A stretch of DNA of 64,000 nt from Kluyveromyces lactis (lineage: Eukaryota; Ascomycota; Saccharomycetes; Saccharomycetales; Saccharomycetaceae). Below the pieces are notes generated by a model. The model saw nothing but the letters and a program-made list of their open reading frames with translations, was not told where the DNA came from and did no database searches. A program made the translations under genes and the position numbers. Location: the NCBI RefSeq assembly GCF_000002515.2, contig NC_006037.1:1-64000 (forward strand), written 5' to 3'. Positions within the stretch are counted from its first letter, which is position 1; every line of letters begins with the position of its first letter. Shown here piece by piece: positions 1 to 9,576 of the stretch.

Positions 1-20
1 AACCGGCGCCAGTGTGCTGG
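1..20. other. Probable cloning-vector polylinker remnant
   Basis: The first 20 bases end in CCAGTGTGCTGG, the BstXI site found in common commercial polylinkers, preceded by a GC-rich stretch very close to the AACGGCCGC that precedes it there. The sequence does not resemble the telomeric repeat that starts at about 22. I infer that the telomere was captured in a plasmid clone and that the junction was left in the assembly. Confidence 0.75.
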
Positions 21-21
21 G

Positions 22-627
22 ACCACATACCTAATCAAATCCGTACACCACATACCTAATCAAATCCGTACACCACATACCTAATCAAATCCGTACACCA
101 CATACCTAATCAAATCCGTACACCACATACCTAATCAAATCCGTACACCACATACCTAATCAAATCCGTACACCACATACCTAATCAAATCCGTACACCA
201 CATACCTAATCAAATCCGTACACCACATACCTAATCAAATCCGTACACCACATACCTAATCAAATCCGTACACCACATACCTAATCAAATCCGTACACCA
301 CATACCTAATCAAATCCGTACACCACATACCTAATCAAATCCGTACACCACATACCTAATCAAATCCGTACACCACATACCTAATCAAATCCGTACACCA
401 CATACCTAATCAAAACCAAATCCGTACACCACATACCTAATCAAATCCGTACACCACATACCTAATCAAATCCGTACACCACATACCTAATCAAATCCGT
501 ACACCACATACCTAATCAAATCCGTACACCACATACCTAATCAAATCCGTACACCACATACCTAATCAAATCCGTACACCACATACCTAATCAAATCCGT
601 ACACCACATACCTAATCAAATCCGTAC
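22..627. repeat. Telomeric repeat array, 24 copies of a 25-bp unit
   Basis: The + strand is the C-rich strand: each unit begins ACCACATACC and ends AAATCCGTAC, and the units abut without spacers. Fifteen exact 25-bp copies run from 22 to 396. One 31-bp variant at 397-427 carries six extra bases (ACCAAA after TAATCAAA). Eight more standard copies run to 627. The unit equals the K. lactis telomere repeat, which is copied from the telomerase RNA template and bound by Rap1. The C-strand orientation with coding DNA to the right identifies this as a left chromosome end. Confidence 0.97.
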
Positions 628-939
628 ACCCCGCTCCTCCCTTTCTGGTAATTTTACTTTTATTTTTTTCATTTTTTTATTTTTTCATTTTTTCATTTTT
701 TCATTTTCTCATTTTCTCTTTTTTAATCACTCTAGACGGATTTCCTCTTCTGGTAATTTTCTTTTTCTCATTTTCTCATTTTCTCATTTTCTCTTTTCTA
801 ATCACTCGAAACGGATTTCCTCTTTCGGTAATTTTGCTTCTTTGTTTTTTACTTTAATTTCTTTTTCCTCTTCTCCTCTTTCGCTTTCTCCTTTCACTCT
901 CATCCATTCTCATTCCTCAATTTATACTTTTTTTGGCAG

Positions 940-1563
940 TATTCTTGACTGTTTTTCACCATTTCCCCTTACCCGCACTTCCATCACATTTTCTTTGTCA
1001 ATCCACCTTCTTGCCATGGCCAATGCTTGGTCCTGCTGGGCCTGGTCCTTGCATAGGATACACACGTTACCCGCACAATTATCACCCATTTTCAACTTCT
1101 TCCAACTTTTGCTCCTCTTGCCATGAAACTTCATTTCAAATTACTTCACTTCATCACTTCCTTAGTTACCCTGCTTTATTATAAATCACGTGCTTCCCAT
1201 CTCCCGCTTCCCATCTCCCGCTTCCCATCACCTGCTTCTCTTCACCTGCTTCTCTTCACTTTCATTTTTCATCCCTTCTCATTCTACCTTTCTTTCCCTC
1301 TCTCCCTCTGAATATAAGAATTCTCCACTGTTTTTCACAATTACTACTTACCCGCACTTAAACTACACTTCTCCATGTTAATCAACCTTATTCCTATCCT
1401 ATCCTCTGATCTCATCCTGGCCGTGCCTAAGCTACTACAGTTACCCGCACAAACAATTCCCATCCCACATCTCCCATTTCTGCTTCTCTTGCCACCAAAC
1501 TTCATTTAAAATTACTTCACTTCTTGACCCTAATACTTACCCTGCTTTCTTCTATATCACGTG
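940..1563. repeat. Diverged ~375-bp tandem duplication inside the R element
   Basis: Two copies, roughly 940-1192 and 1325-1563, share the order CTGTTTTTCAC, TTACCCGCACTT, TTACCCGCACAA, CTCTTGCCA, AAACTTCATTT, AATTACTTCACTTC, TACCCTGCTTT and ATCACGTGC. Matching motifs are offset by 379, 374 and 371 bases, so the copies have drifted by small indels. A 14-bp tandem repeat (CTTCCCATCTCCCG) follows the first copy at about 1193-1230. Confidence 0.8.
969..1447. promoter_or_regulatory. Four Reb1-type sites (TTACCCG) in the R element
   Basis: TTACCCG, always followed by CAC, occurs at 969-975, 1067-1073, 1348-1354 and 1441-1447, two per duplicated unit and 98 and 93 bases apart within the units. This is the core of the Reb1 general regulatory factor site. 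In S. cerevisiae, Reb1 and Tbf1 sites in subtelomeric X and Y' elements act as antisilencing boundaries; a similar role here is inference. A single CCCTAA (Tbf1-like) lies at 1528-1533. Confidence 0.6.
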
Positions 1564-1907
1564 CCTCTTATCTCTCCTCTCCCACCCACGCTTTTCCATT
1601 TCACCCACCTTCTGTTCTATATCGTTTCATACGGCACGAACCTCAGTGGTTCTCTCCTGTCCCATCCCATCCATTCTCAATCCATACTTCAATCCTGTTT
1701 TTGTCCGGGTTACCCCTTTCCTTCAAATCTGTTTCATTTTCCTTTTTTTCGCTTTTCATTTTTCATTTTCATCTCTGTCATTTCATACGGCACGGAGCTA
1801 GGCACTTCTCCCCTGTCCCATTTCCTCACTTCTTCCCTCTCTCTCCCTCAGCTTTCCCATTTTTTTCATTTTTTTCATTTTTCATTGCACTCACTATTCC
1901 TGCTACC

Positions 1908-2117
1908 ACAAGGGTCCCCCCTTGTAAATGGATGAATCTTGCTGAACACAAGGGTCCTCCCTTGTAAATGGGTACTCCATTACTGAATACACGTGACTAC
2001 TTCAACCATCCCATTTTCATTTTTCATTGCACTATTCCTGCCACCACAAGCATCCTCCTCAAGGGGCCCCCCTTGTAAATGGATGGATCATTGCTGAATA
2101 CAAGGGTCCCCCCTTGT
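1908..2117. repeat. Four short inverted-repeat (hairpin) units
   Basis: ACAAGGG-TCCC-CCCTTGT or a near variant occurs at 1908-1925, 1948-1965, about 2061-2076 and 2100-2117. Each is followed by AATGGAT or a variant, and most by a TGCTGAA or CCTGAAT block. The arms pair perfectly in the first and last copies. The units are embedded in larger imperfect direct repeats that also contain ACACGTGAC or TCACGTGAC. Confidence 0.75.
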
Positions 2118-2787
2118 AATTGGATGCCCTTTCCTGAATTCACGTGACTGATTCAACCATTTTCATTTTCATTTTTCACCACGATCAATCAATCCTCGTG
2201 AATCATCTCCTGAACTTATTCACGTGATAACCAGAGGAAGTGTTTTTCATTTTCATACTTCCTGTCCATCATCCCTCCATAGAGAGGACCTCTCCCTCTG
2301 TCAATAGAATACGCTTCTCCATACACGTGACCACCGCAAACACTCTACTAACAACTATCTCTCGTGAATCATCTCCTGAACTGTGAACTATGAACTGCCT
2401 ATTCAATGTATACTGCTACTCTACTGTTTATATCAATTGCTCGTCTATTCCTCTCTCTCCCTCTCCTTCCTCCCTCTCTCTCCCTCTTCTTCCTCCCTCT
2501 TCTTCCTCCCTCCTCCCTTTCACTTTTCCATCTGAAACCTTCTTTTCCTTTTCTAAAGTTGAAAAATCTACTGAAACGCAGTCTCCAGAATCACTGGAAA
2601 CTGCCACAGCACCACGTGACTAGATAATGTCTTTTTCACAACGACAACTTCCGGCGAACTGAACTTACTTAAACAATCTGTCGTTCTCGACTTTAATTAT
2701 TCTTTAATTTACTCATCAACTAAACTCAAACTGCAGAGCAATAAGTCCAAAACCAAACTACTAACATCTACTAAACATCTACTAGAC

Positions 2788-3834
2788 ATGTCATCTCACC
2801 CTTTCCAGGTCATTGATTTGTGTGCTCCTGCAGAAGAAACTTCACGTCTGCTATTAGAAGCTGCAAATACTCAAGGTTTTCTGTTTATTGACGGCCACTC
2901 TTTTTCTCAACAACAAGTAGATGCTTTGTTTCGCTTATCCATGGAGTACTTCACCAATACTCCCCACCACGAAAAGCTGCAATATGCTTTCGATGTCGCC
3001 AAGAATTATGGATACACTGATTATACTCGTGAACAAGGGGACCCCAGCAAGGCCAAAGACTTCAAAGAGTGCTACAATTTTGGTTCTATAAATTTCAGCA
3101 ATGGTACTTACAACGGCCAATCGCGGTCTACTTCTGAAAATTGTATGCAGCATGGTGAAGTTCCCCCATTGTTTACTTATCACAATGACTTAATTGTTGA
3201 CAGCATCAAGAAATTCCATGAGCTGGCCAGGAATATCATGGGATTATTCACGGTAGCCCTTGGAATCATCCAAGAAGATTTCTTTGTATCCAGGTTCAGT
3301 GACGATAAGAAGAACGGATGTGTCATGAGGTTGTTGCACTATCCCCTTTTCAGGGATGATGGCGTTGATGGCAGCTCTGGGATTGACCCGACGCTAAGAA
3401 TTGGACCTCATTCGGATTACGGCGCATTGACACTCTTGCTTCAAAAGGAAGGAGAGCAAGGGCTGGAAGTGCAATTGGACCCGGGCTGTGACCAGTGGAC
3501 AAAGGTTCCGTTTTTGACTTCCAGATACGAAGGTTCGGCTCCTCCAATTGTCGTTAACTTCGGTGACATGTTGAGCTTTTGGACAAAAGGCGTTATTAGG
3601 AGCACGAAACACAGAGTGAAAATTGACCCTGGTGAAACGAGATCCAGTGACAGATACTCCATTGTGTTTTTTACCCATCCTGACGCAGACACTACCCTAG
3701 ATCCCGTTCCAAGTAGAGTCATCGAGAGTAACTCTAATGGCATTGGGGCACCTCCGGTGACGGCTTACGAGTATTTGTCTGCTCACCTCTCCCGCGTGAT
3801 CAACTCAATTCCCAGTCATGACGGCATGGTATAG
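2788..3834 (+). CDS. Fe(II)/2-oxoglutarate-dependent dioxygenase (isopenicillin-N-synthase-like)
   Basis: The 348-residue protein has an N-terminal DIOX_N-type region (about residues 5-120) and a C-terminal 2OG-Fe(II) oxygenase fold. The metal triad is visible: H208-S-D210 in IGPHSDYGALT and the distal H275 in STKHRV. R289-Y-S291 fits the 2-oxoglutarate-binding RxS motif. The family uses Fe(II), O2 and 2-oxoglutarate to hydroxylate or desaturate small molecules; the substrate cannot be told. There is no signal peptide, so it is probably cytosolic. The start ATG is the first in frame, 160 bp inside the R element, with CACGTGAC at 2613 upstream. Being the most telomere-proximal gene, it may be subject to position-dependent silencing. 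The frame is intact and all key residues are present. Fold confidence is high, function unknown. Confidence 0.9.
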   Translation: MSSHPFQVIDLCAPAEETSRLLLEAANTQGFLFIDGHSFSQQQVDALFRLSMEYFTNTPHHEKLQYAFDVAKNYGYTDYTREQGDPSKAKDFKECYNFGSINFSNGTYNGQSRSTSENCMQHGEVPPLFTYHNDLIVDSIKKFHELARNIMGLFTVALGIIQEDFFVSRFSDDKKNGCVMRLLHYPLFRDDGVDGSSGIDPTLRIGPHSDYGALTLLLQKEGEQGLEVQLDPGCDQWTKVPFLTSRYEGSAPPIVVNFGDMLSFWTKGVIRSTKHRVKIDPGETRSSDRYSIVFFTHPDADTTLDPVPSRVIESNSNGIGAPPVTAYEYLSAHLSRVINSIPSHDGMV

Positions 3835-4627
3835 GCTGCGTCACATTCTATGACTTCTTTCATTTTGTTTTACAGTTTTTTTTACAGGTTTTTTTTTTGA
3901 GATTATTAATTTTCAATTTTCTACTGTAGGCAGACAGAGTGAAGAATTTCTAACTTGATTAACTGCTATTGAGCAGGTCAGCCACTAACTTCAAACCCTG
4001 ACATGTACCCTCAAATAGTTTTATATACTCCCAATACTTACCGTACCTAGTAATGAGGCTACTGAATAACGCTATACTCCGAAGGAGATACGTCGGAACA
4101 TTCGCTGATGAGTTATAAGGTATATCACTCTCTCCTATTGGAACACTCTGATAATAAAAAGTCATTTATTTTGATGAAAAAAGAAGAGTGAATTTGAATC
4201 TTTGGATCTAGAACTTGACAACACGACTGCATAAATGACCAGCATGAGGGCCGGTGGTGAGGAAGGCCTTTCACATGTTTCCCTCTGCAACTGGTATTTG
4301 TGCACCTGTAAATTATCAACCGGTCGAGAGAGACGAAGTCTGCCACAGAGACAACAGCACACTCTCGAAGTTCGAACGTCTCAGTAATTGCAATCTATTG
4401 GAAAAAAATACCAGTATTGATGTCTGCAGATATTCTGCTGGGTCATCTCATCTTTTATGACAAATTTTGACTCTATCTCTTTTGATTCTACTCGTGTTGG
4501 TATGTATTTTCTTCTTTTTTCTTAACCTGGAAACATATAAATATACCTCTAAAGAATCTGACGTTGCACACCAACTGACGGAATACTCCACGGTCAGTTT
4601 TTATCTTTACAATCTCGGACAACTTGA
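3835..4627. other. Intergenic, promoter of the MCH-like gene
   Basis: No supported gene. The right end carries a TATA-like CATATAAATATACC at about 4533-4547, some 85 bases before the permease ATG. Confidence 0.6.
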
Positions 4628-6151
4628 ATGAGTGCAACTCTTCAGAGAATCATGTCCGAGAATAACGCTACCTTCAGAGAGAAAGGAGAGACCGCTACCA
4701 GCTTGGAAACTTCAAACATTCCTTCAGCAGGAGAATTGAAAGATCCTGGCAGACTCGAAAAGGAGCAAACTATTTATGAATTTGAGACTGTGCCAGAAGA
4801 TGAGGATGATAGCTACAACAAAATAAAAGTTCCAGATGGAGGCTATGGCTGGGTGGTGGTTTTCTCATCCTTCTTGTTAAACTTCTGCACCTCTGGTGCG
4901 TCGTATGGTTACGGTGTTTACTTGTCATATTACATGGATAGTGGAAAATACGAAACTGGAGGTAAACTCGACTATGCTGCCATTGGGGGATTGAGCTTTG
5001 GTGTTGGGGTTCTTTTTTCTCCCTTGTACAACTATATATTGATAAACACTTCACCAAGGAAGCTCATTTCGCTTGGAATCGTCATTCAGAATGTTGCCGC
5101 GTTACTAGCTGCCTTTTCTACCAAATTATGGCAGGTGTATCTGACTCAAGGTGTGTTCATCTCAATAGGTACAGGCGCAATATGCTTTCCAAACACTACA
5201 ATAGCCGCACCATGGTTTAGGAAGAAAAGATCCCTAGCTCTGGGGATTACCGTGGCCGGTACGGGGGTTGGAGGAATCGTTTTCAACCTCTCCACCCAAC
5301 GCATTATTGATAATTATGATTCCAAGTGGGCGTTGATTTCTCAATGTATCATATGCTCAGTGCTGAGTACTGTAGCGGTGCTTTTGATTAGAACCAGAAG
5401 AGACGAGGTTCAGAAGTATTCTGATACGCCCACAACAGCAGTGGCGCTGGATATGTTCAAGTACCCAGTGATATGGTTATTGATCCTTTGGGTGTGTTTC
5501 ACCATGCTTGGTTATGTTGTTCAGGTCTATTCTCTGTTCTCGTTTACGATTTCTCTCGGCTACACTTCCAAACAAGCCTCGGCGGTGTCCTGTGTTATAT
5601 GTGTGGGAATCATTGTTGGAAGACCTCTTGTGGGACTTGCCGCCGATAAGTTCGGAGCGGTGACAACAGGGATGTTCTGCCATCTGATTGTAGCTATTCT
5701 GTGTTATGGAATGTGGATTCCGTGCAGAAATTACGCAACAGTTGTCGTGTTCGGTCTCTTCGAGGGAATGTTGATGGGATCAATATGGCTACTACTCACT
5801 TCCATAATAACACGGTTGGTCGGTTTGCCAAAACTAGAAGCGGTGTATTCGGTAGTCTGGATGTTTCTTGGAGCGTGTGCTATTGTGTCACCTGTGATTG
5901 GTATTTCTCTTGCAAAGAACAATGTTAAGCCAGGGGAGAACGCCTACTTGTACACGGCAGTTTACTGTGGAACAGCGTACCTGTTGGCAGCGTTAGCTCT
6001 TTGGTGCATTCGCGGTATTATTATCGCACGCGACAAAGTAAGTTTGGTTGAAAAGACTGGCTACGATGATGGTGAGCTACATTTGAGGGTAAACCTTGTC
6101 GATGCGCTGAAAGGAATGGCGCACTACGGCAAGTTATATCGAAAGGTGTGA
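4628..6151 (+). CDS. Monocarboxylate-permease-like transporter, MCH family
   Basis: A 507-residue major facilitator protein. A hydrophilic acidic N-terminal tail (residues 1-68) is followed by PDGGYGWVV (69-77), the entry signature of the monocarboxylate porter family, and then about 12 hydrophobic spans. A charged loop near the middle (TRRDEVQKYSD) fits the cytosolic linker between spans 6 and 7. S. cerevisiae has several such proteins (MCH1-MCH5, ESBP6); members include a riboflavin importer, and others have no proven monocarboxylate activity, so the substrate is open. It is expected in the plasma or vacuolar membrane. Two closely placed Mets (residues 1 and 9) could both start translation. 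The gene ends 12 bp before a fossil LTR. Confidence 0.88.
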   Translation: MSATLQRIMSENNATFREKGETATSLETSNIPSAGELKDPGRLEKEQTIYEFETVPEDEDDSYNKIKVPDGGYGWVVVFSSFLLNFCTSGASYGYGVYLSYYMDSGKYETGGKLDYAAIGGLSFGVGVLFSPLYNYILINTSPRKLISLGIVIQNVAALLAAFSTKLWQVYLTQGVFISIGTGAICFPNTTIAAPWFRKKRSLALGITVAGTGVGGIVFNLSTQRIIDNYDSKWALISQCIICSVLSTVAVLLIRTRRDEVQKYSDTPTTAVALDMFKYPVIWLLILWVCFTMLGYVVQVYSLFSFTISLGYTSKQASAVSCVICVGIIVGRPLVGLAADKFGAVTTGMFCHLIVAILCYGMWIPCRNYATVVVFGLFEGMLMGSIWLLLTSIITRLVGLPKLEAVYSVVWMFLGACAIVSPVIGISLAKNNVKPGENAYLYTAVYCGTAYLLAALALWCIRGIIIARDKVSLVEKTGYDDGELHLRVNLVDALKGMAHYGKLYRKV

Positions 6152-6163
6152 GAAACTTGACAG

Positions 6164-6388
6164 TGTTGTTCCAAGACGTTGTAGAGACTTTTCCAGTTAG
6201 TCAAGTATTGGAAGAATGGCTGAATCTAGTGTAGTCCAGGAGAAAGTATATAGCATCTAGTAGTTGAACATCAAATCCAAGCTTATAAACTGAGGATTCT
6301 TTGTCCCCTCTCCCATTCGATGTTGATAACCTATTCGTTATTGATCTACATTAACCAATGTGCCAAATAGAAGAAACCAAAGAAAACG
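6164..6388 (+). mobile_element. Fossil LTR, Ty1/copia-like family
   Basis: Begins TGTTGTTCC like the two other + strand copies in the window and ends in a region matching their GAAGAAACCAAGGAGA terminus. The inner landmarks AGTATATAG and TTGATCTACATTAA align with them. It is the most diverged copy, hence probably the oldest. Sequence just to the right (about 6390-6440) weakly resembles the start of the internal region after the LTR at 8591. It is a decayed relic, with no clear target duplication. Confidence 0.6.
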
Positions 6389-8138
6389 TCGAAGAAGCAT
6401 CGAATCACATGGTAAATATTATTCACTAATAACTCTAACCTCGAATTTAATACCCGGAGCTTTCCATCATTGCCTAAACACAAAGCTGAAATGACAGGCA
6501 TCAGATTTTGTTCTATCAACGAATCCTTTCTTAAGAGAGTAGAAAAATTGTCAGATAACTGCCAAATGCTAAGGCCCCATAATACCAATTACAAAACGCA
6601 ATGCTTTTGCCACAAACCGATTGCCCATTGCAGAATACGGCATCCTCGACATCTCTTGTTACTGCCCCGGCAATGATCTGTTTTACTGCAGAATTGCCCA
6701 CAGTTGTTGATCGCTCTTTGTTTCAAACCACTTGGAGTAGCTACTAATGTGTGGGGCTCGGCTATGGTTTCTGTAAAGGAACCATTTACACTAGCTTGTA
6801 CCTCCTCGCTTTCAATAAAATTAGCTACATTAAAGTGTTAGTGACTAGCGAAAAAGTCTGAAGTTGCAGCAACTGTTGCGAACGATTCCCAACTGTAGAA
6901 TGACCCGTTTTCGAAGTATGCACTCACATTCAAAAAGTACCCACTACTGTTGTCGGCGGATGAGATAACGGTGAATGTATCGCCAGCTAAACTTTGATCG
7001 AACAAACGGAAATTCGGAATGGAACTAGCAAGTAATAAACATTCCAAGCTGACCATCGTAATTGTGCTATTGGACTTATTTGGTTGCTTGAATCAGAAAC
7101 TTTCAGCAATAAATAATTGTTGCTGGAAGAGTTTAAGCTTCAAGTTGTATTATCTTGGCATTTTTATATCTACGTACCTTTTACATGTGAGGAATGCGGT
7201 TTTATCTTGTAGATGTCTGTTTCACTTACGTTGCTGCATATATTCGTTCCTTACATTTTCAATGCAGTGCAAAAAATGGCTAACAATAAAAGCAGAAGAT
7301 GAAGAAAATTGAAAAAGTCAAAGATAACGAAGCTCCGGTATGTGGCTAGTCAGACCTGTGCAGAACCATGCAGACCAGTCCAGCGTTTATTTTCGTTTCC
7401 TTTTTCCCTTTTTTGCAAATTTTGACGTTGCCTGTATCTCATTCCTTCATGAGCTAGCAATAGCAGGTAATAACGTAGAATGTTGAAGTGAAGGAAGAAG
7501 CTGCGGGGAAAGTGTGTTCAGCTTTTAGACTTAATTTTCATGGTACTACGTGATCTCTGGAGGAAATAATCCTCAAGCTTGGTTTTTAGGCACTGCGAAC
7601 TTGTCGCTGAGCATAATTCAACTTAATCCATGTTTTCTGGAGCCTTTAACAATAAATCCTGATTATGCACTGCTTTTCATTCCGTATTAGGTATAATGAT
7701 TTCGGGTGTTTTGGGATTTTCACTGATCATAGCTCTTAGACTTAATATTTTCGATTGCCTTGAGGTTCAACAACCAGTATTTCTTGGTTATGATCCCACA
7801 GCCTCTGTTTGAGCAATTATCTTCGCGTGATAACATGTATCGGAGGAAGTAGATCTTTTGAGAAAAAGGCTTGGCACCTACGCTACCTGATATACACAAA
7901 CAGTAAGCGATGATGACACGTAGCAGTTCCTTTAATGTGGTCCCTGGCACGAATGTGTACCGGTGTCAGGTATCAAACACTAAACACTCATTCGTATTTA
8001 CCAAAGATATAAAATAGGTGTTGTTTACTGGATCTGTCGTAATATCTTTAGCTGTATATTCACTTAGTATTTTTTGATGATCGGTTTATATATTATCATT
8101 TAGACTTCGCTCAGTATAGATAATCTAATACCGCCGCC
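6389..8138. other. Gene-poor accessory intergenic region
   Basis: No convincing gene. It holds possible retroelement debris at its left end, one Ser/Phe-rich open stretch at 6838-7056 (listed separately) and the promoter of the small secreted-protein gene, with AGATATAAAATAGG at about 8006-8019 as the best TATA-like element. Base composition is AT-rich and reading frames are short. Confidence 0.5.
6838..7056 (-). pseudogene. Possible relic of a cell-surface or secreted protein gene
   Basis: A 72-codon open stretch encodes a Ser-, Asn- and Phe-rich peptide with NSS, NVS and NGS glycosylation sequons (SADNSSGYF, NVSAYF, NGSFYS), unlike random AT-rich sequence and reminiscent of yeast cell-wall protein domains. 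There is no signal peptide at its own start and no good promoter. I do not recognise the family. It may be the leftover of a longer gene or chance. Confidence 0.25.
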
Positions 8139-8579
8139 ATGTACATTAGCTTGGTTTATTTGGAAGTTTTATTGTCCTTTTCGCTACTTTCTCCGGCTGC
8201 AGCCGCTCCGCTGCCTGATGCAAACTCCACCGCTGTCAACTCACTTGAATTCGATATGGTTTCCAATTCCACTTCAGTTTGTTTCAATTCCACTAACTAT
8301 GCCATTGATGTTTCTGAGCTCCCTCTTCCAGAATGGTTAGATGACTGGGATTCTTTATTACTTGCTATGCCGTGCGGTGATGAAATTTTCGTTTCTGTTC
8401 CAAAAGATCTGGACAGCAACACTACAGCAAAGATACTGGCTTATTCTTTAGCTTCTGGTATTGCAGTGGATAATTGGAATAGTGAACTGCAGAAGAGAGA
8501 AAACATTCAGGCAGATCTTGATGCCTTCTGGGAAACAGGCACTGTTGAGCTAGACTCGCTATCAATTGTACAAAATTGA
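8139..8579 (+). CDS. Small secreted protein, unrecognised
   Basis: The 146-residue product has a clear signal peptide: a hydrophobic stretch from about residue 4 to 22 ending in SPAAAAPLP. Four N-glycosylation sequons follow (N29, N43, N50, N94), with only two cysteines (C48, C79), which could form one disulfide, and a dibasic K119-R120 site suitable for Kex2 cleavage. The mature chain is acidic (PEWLDDWD, QADLDAFWE). The ATG sits in a strong context (GCCGCCATG). I do not recognise the family and assign no function. The frame is intact, but the gene stands alone between relics and an LTR that begins 11 bp after its stop, so it looks like a lineage-restricted subtelomeric gene. Signal peptide confidence is high, gene reality good. 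Confidence 0.7.
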   Translation: MYISLVYLEVLLSFSLLSPAAAAPLPDANSTAVNSLEFDMVSNSTSVCFNSTNYAIDVSELPLPEWLDDWDSLLLAMPCGDEIFVSVPKDLDSNTTAKILAYSLASGIAVDNWNSELQKRENIQADLDAFWETGTVELDSLSIVQN

Positions 8580-8590
8580 TTGCACAAGAA

Positions 8591-8837
8591 TGTTGTTTCT
8601 TTGCGGTTGTAGGGGTATTTCTAAGGCGTCATTTAGTGAACCATTGCTAAATAAGAAGTTGAGCTGAGAGCAACTAGGATCAGCATCAAGGCTACAGTGT
8701 TTGGTGATTGAAAGCCCAATCTGAAAAGTATATAAGTAGATGGTTTCTTCATCCAATTTTTCCATCTGGATTTGATGACATATTAATTATTGTTCTACAT
8801 TAACTTGTATGTCAGATGTAAGAAACCAAGGAGAGCA
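8591..8837 (+). repeat. 5' LTR of the fossil element
   Basis: 247 bp, starting TGTTG and ending GGAGAGCA. It contains AGTATATAAGTAGATGG, a TATA-like promoter segment shared with the other copies, and TTGTTCTACATTAA near the 3' end. It begins 11 bp after the stop codon of the secreted-protein gene. Confidence 0.75.
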
Positions 8838-9576
8838 CCGTAAGTAATTTACTTAACTAGTCGATCACCAATTTAATTATCCATTTATTTCATTAACAAC
8901 TACAAGTCAGAATGGCATCCAATTACGTTAATACTACTAACCCTCTAGGCCAAGCCCCTACTACCAAACATGATGAATATCCAGTCCAACATTCCTAAAA
9001 TAATAGCAGTGAGAACTGTCTGAAAAACAGCTCTTCGAATAACAACCGTAACCCGAGAATTCCTCACATGAGGGGATTAACGCAAACCAAACGCCTCATG
9101 AACATTTGCCAAAGTCTAAAGTCACTAAAAATCGCTACGTGGATTTAATAACTGCCATCAGAACCACCATATGTGTGGCCTGAGACAAATCTTTTCGTAA
9201 CTTCTCGGATGAATCTGATTATGAAATTTTCACCCAGGCAAACGTTTAACTCAGAGTCTTAGAAGAGGGTGACTTGAAGCTAAAGTTTGTGGCCATAGAT
9301 TTGACTGTAAAGGCCCTATTTGCTCCAGATATAGCTCATTAATTGATAAACATCTTAGATCTTATAGGAGCGGGACTATTTTACAGTTTCGACACACCGT
9401 GCCTGTTCTCAGAGAATGGTGGCTCTATCGCAAAAATTTACAGTTCTTCGACACATTTCCGGATTCCAATAAACATGTGTCAAAACCTGAAGCAAGAATG
9501 CCTTGTTCAGTCTCAGTTCGGCCGCACCAGAAACGTCCTGTCGCTTCAAGACATTTAAATAGATAGGGTTTATGAG

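Larger units (their letters stand above)
628..2640. repeat. Subtelomeric R-type element with strong pyrimidine bias
   Basis: From the last telomere repeat to about 2640 the + strand is dominated by C and T, with long TTTTC, CATTTT and CCCTCT runs, so the other strand is purine-rich. K. lactis chromosome ends are known to carry an R element of 1.5-2 kb with exactly this strand bias directly inside the telomere. Translations of either strand are low-complexity and unrelated to known proteins, so I see no gene here. The element contains an ~80-bp direct repeat (about 722-798 and 801-840), a ~375-bp tandem duplication, a short duplication around TTTCATACGGCACG (1625 and 1780), and hairpin repeats. 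The inner edge is approximate. Confidence 0.85.

Noticed and set aside
842-1967. Several open frames of 60-147 codons in the R element
   Set aside because: They are low-complexity Ser/Phe/Pro/His translations caused by the pyrimidine strand bias, on overlapping frames, with no homology.
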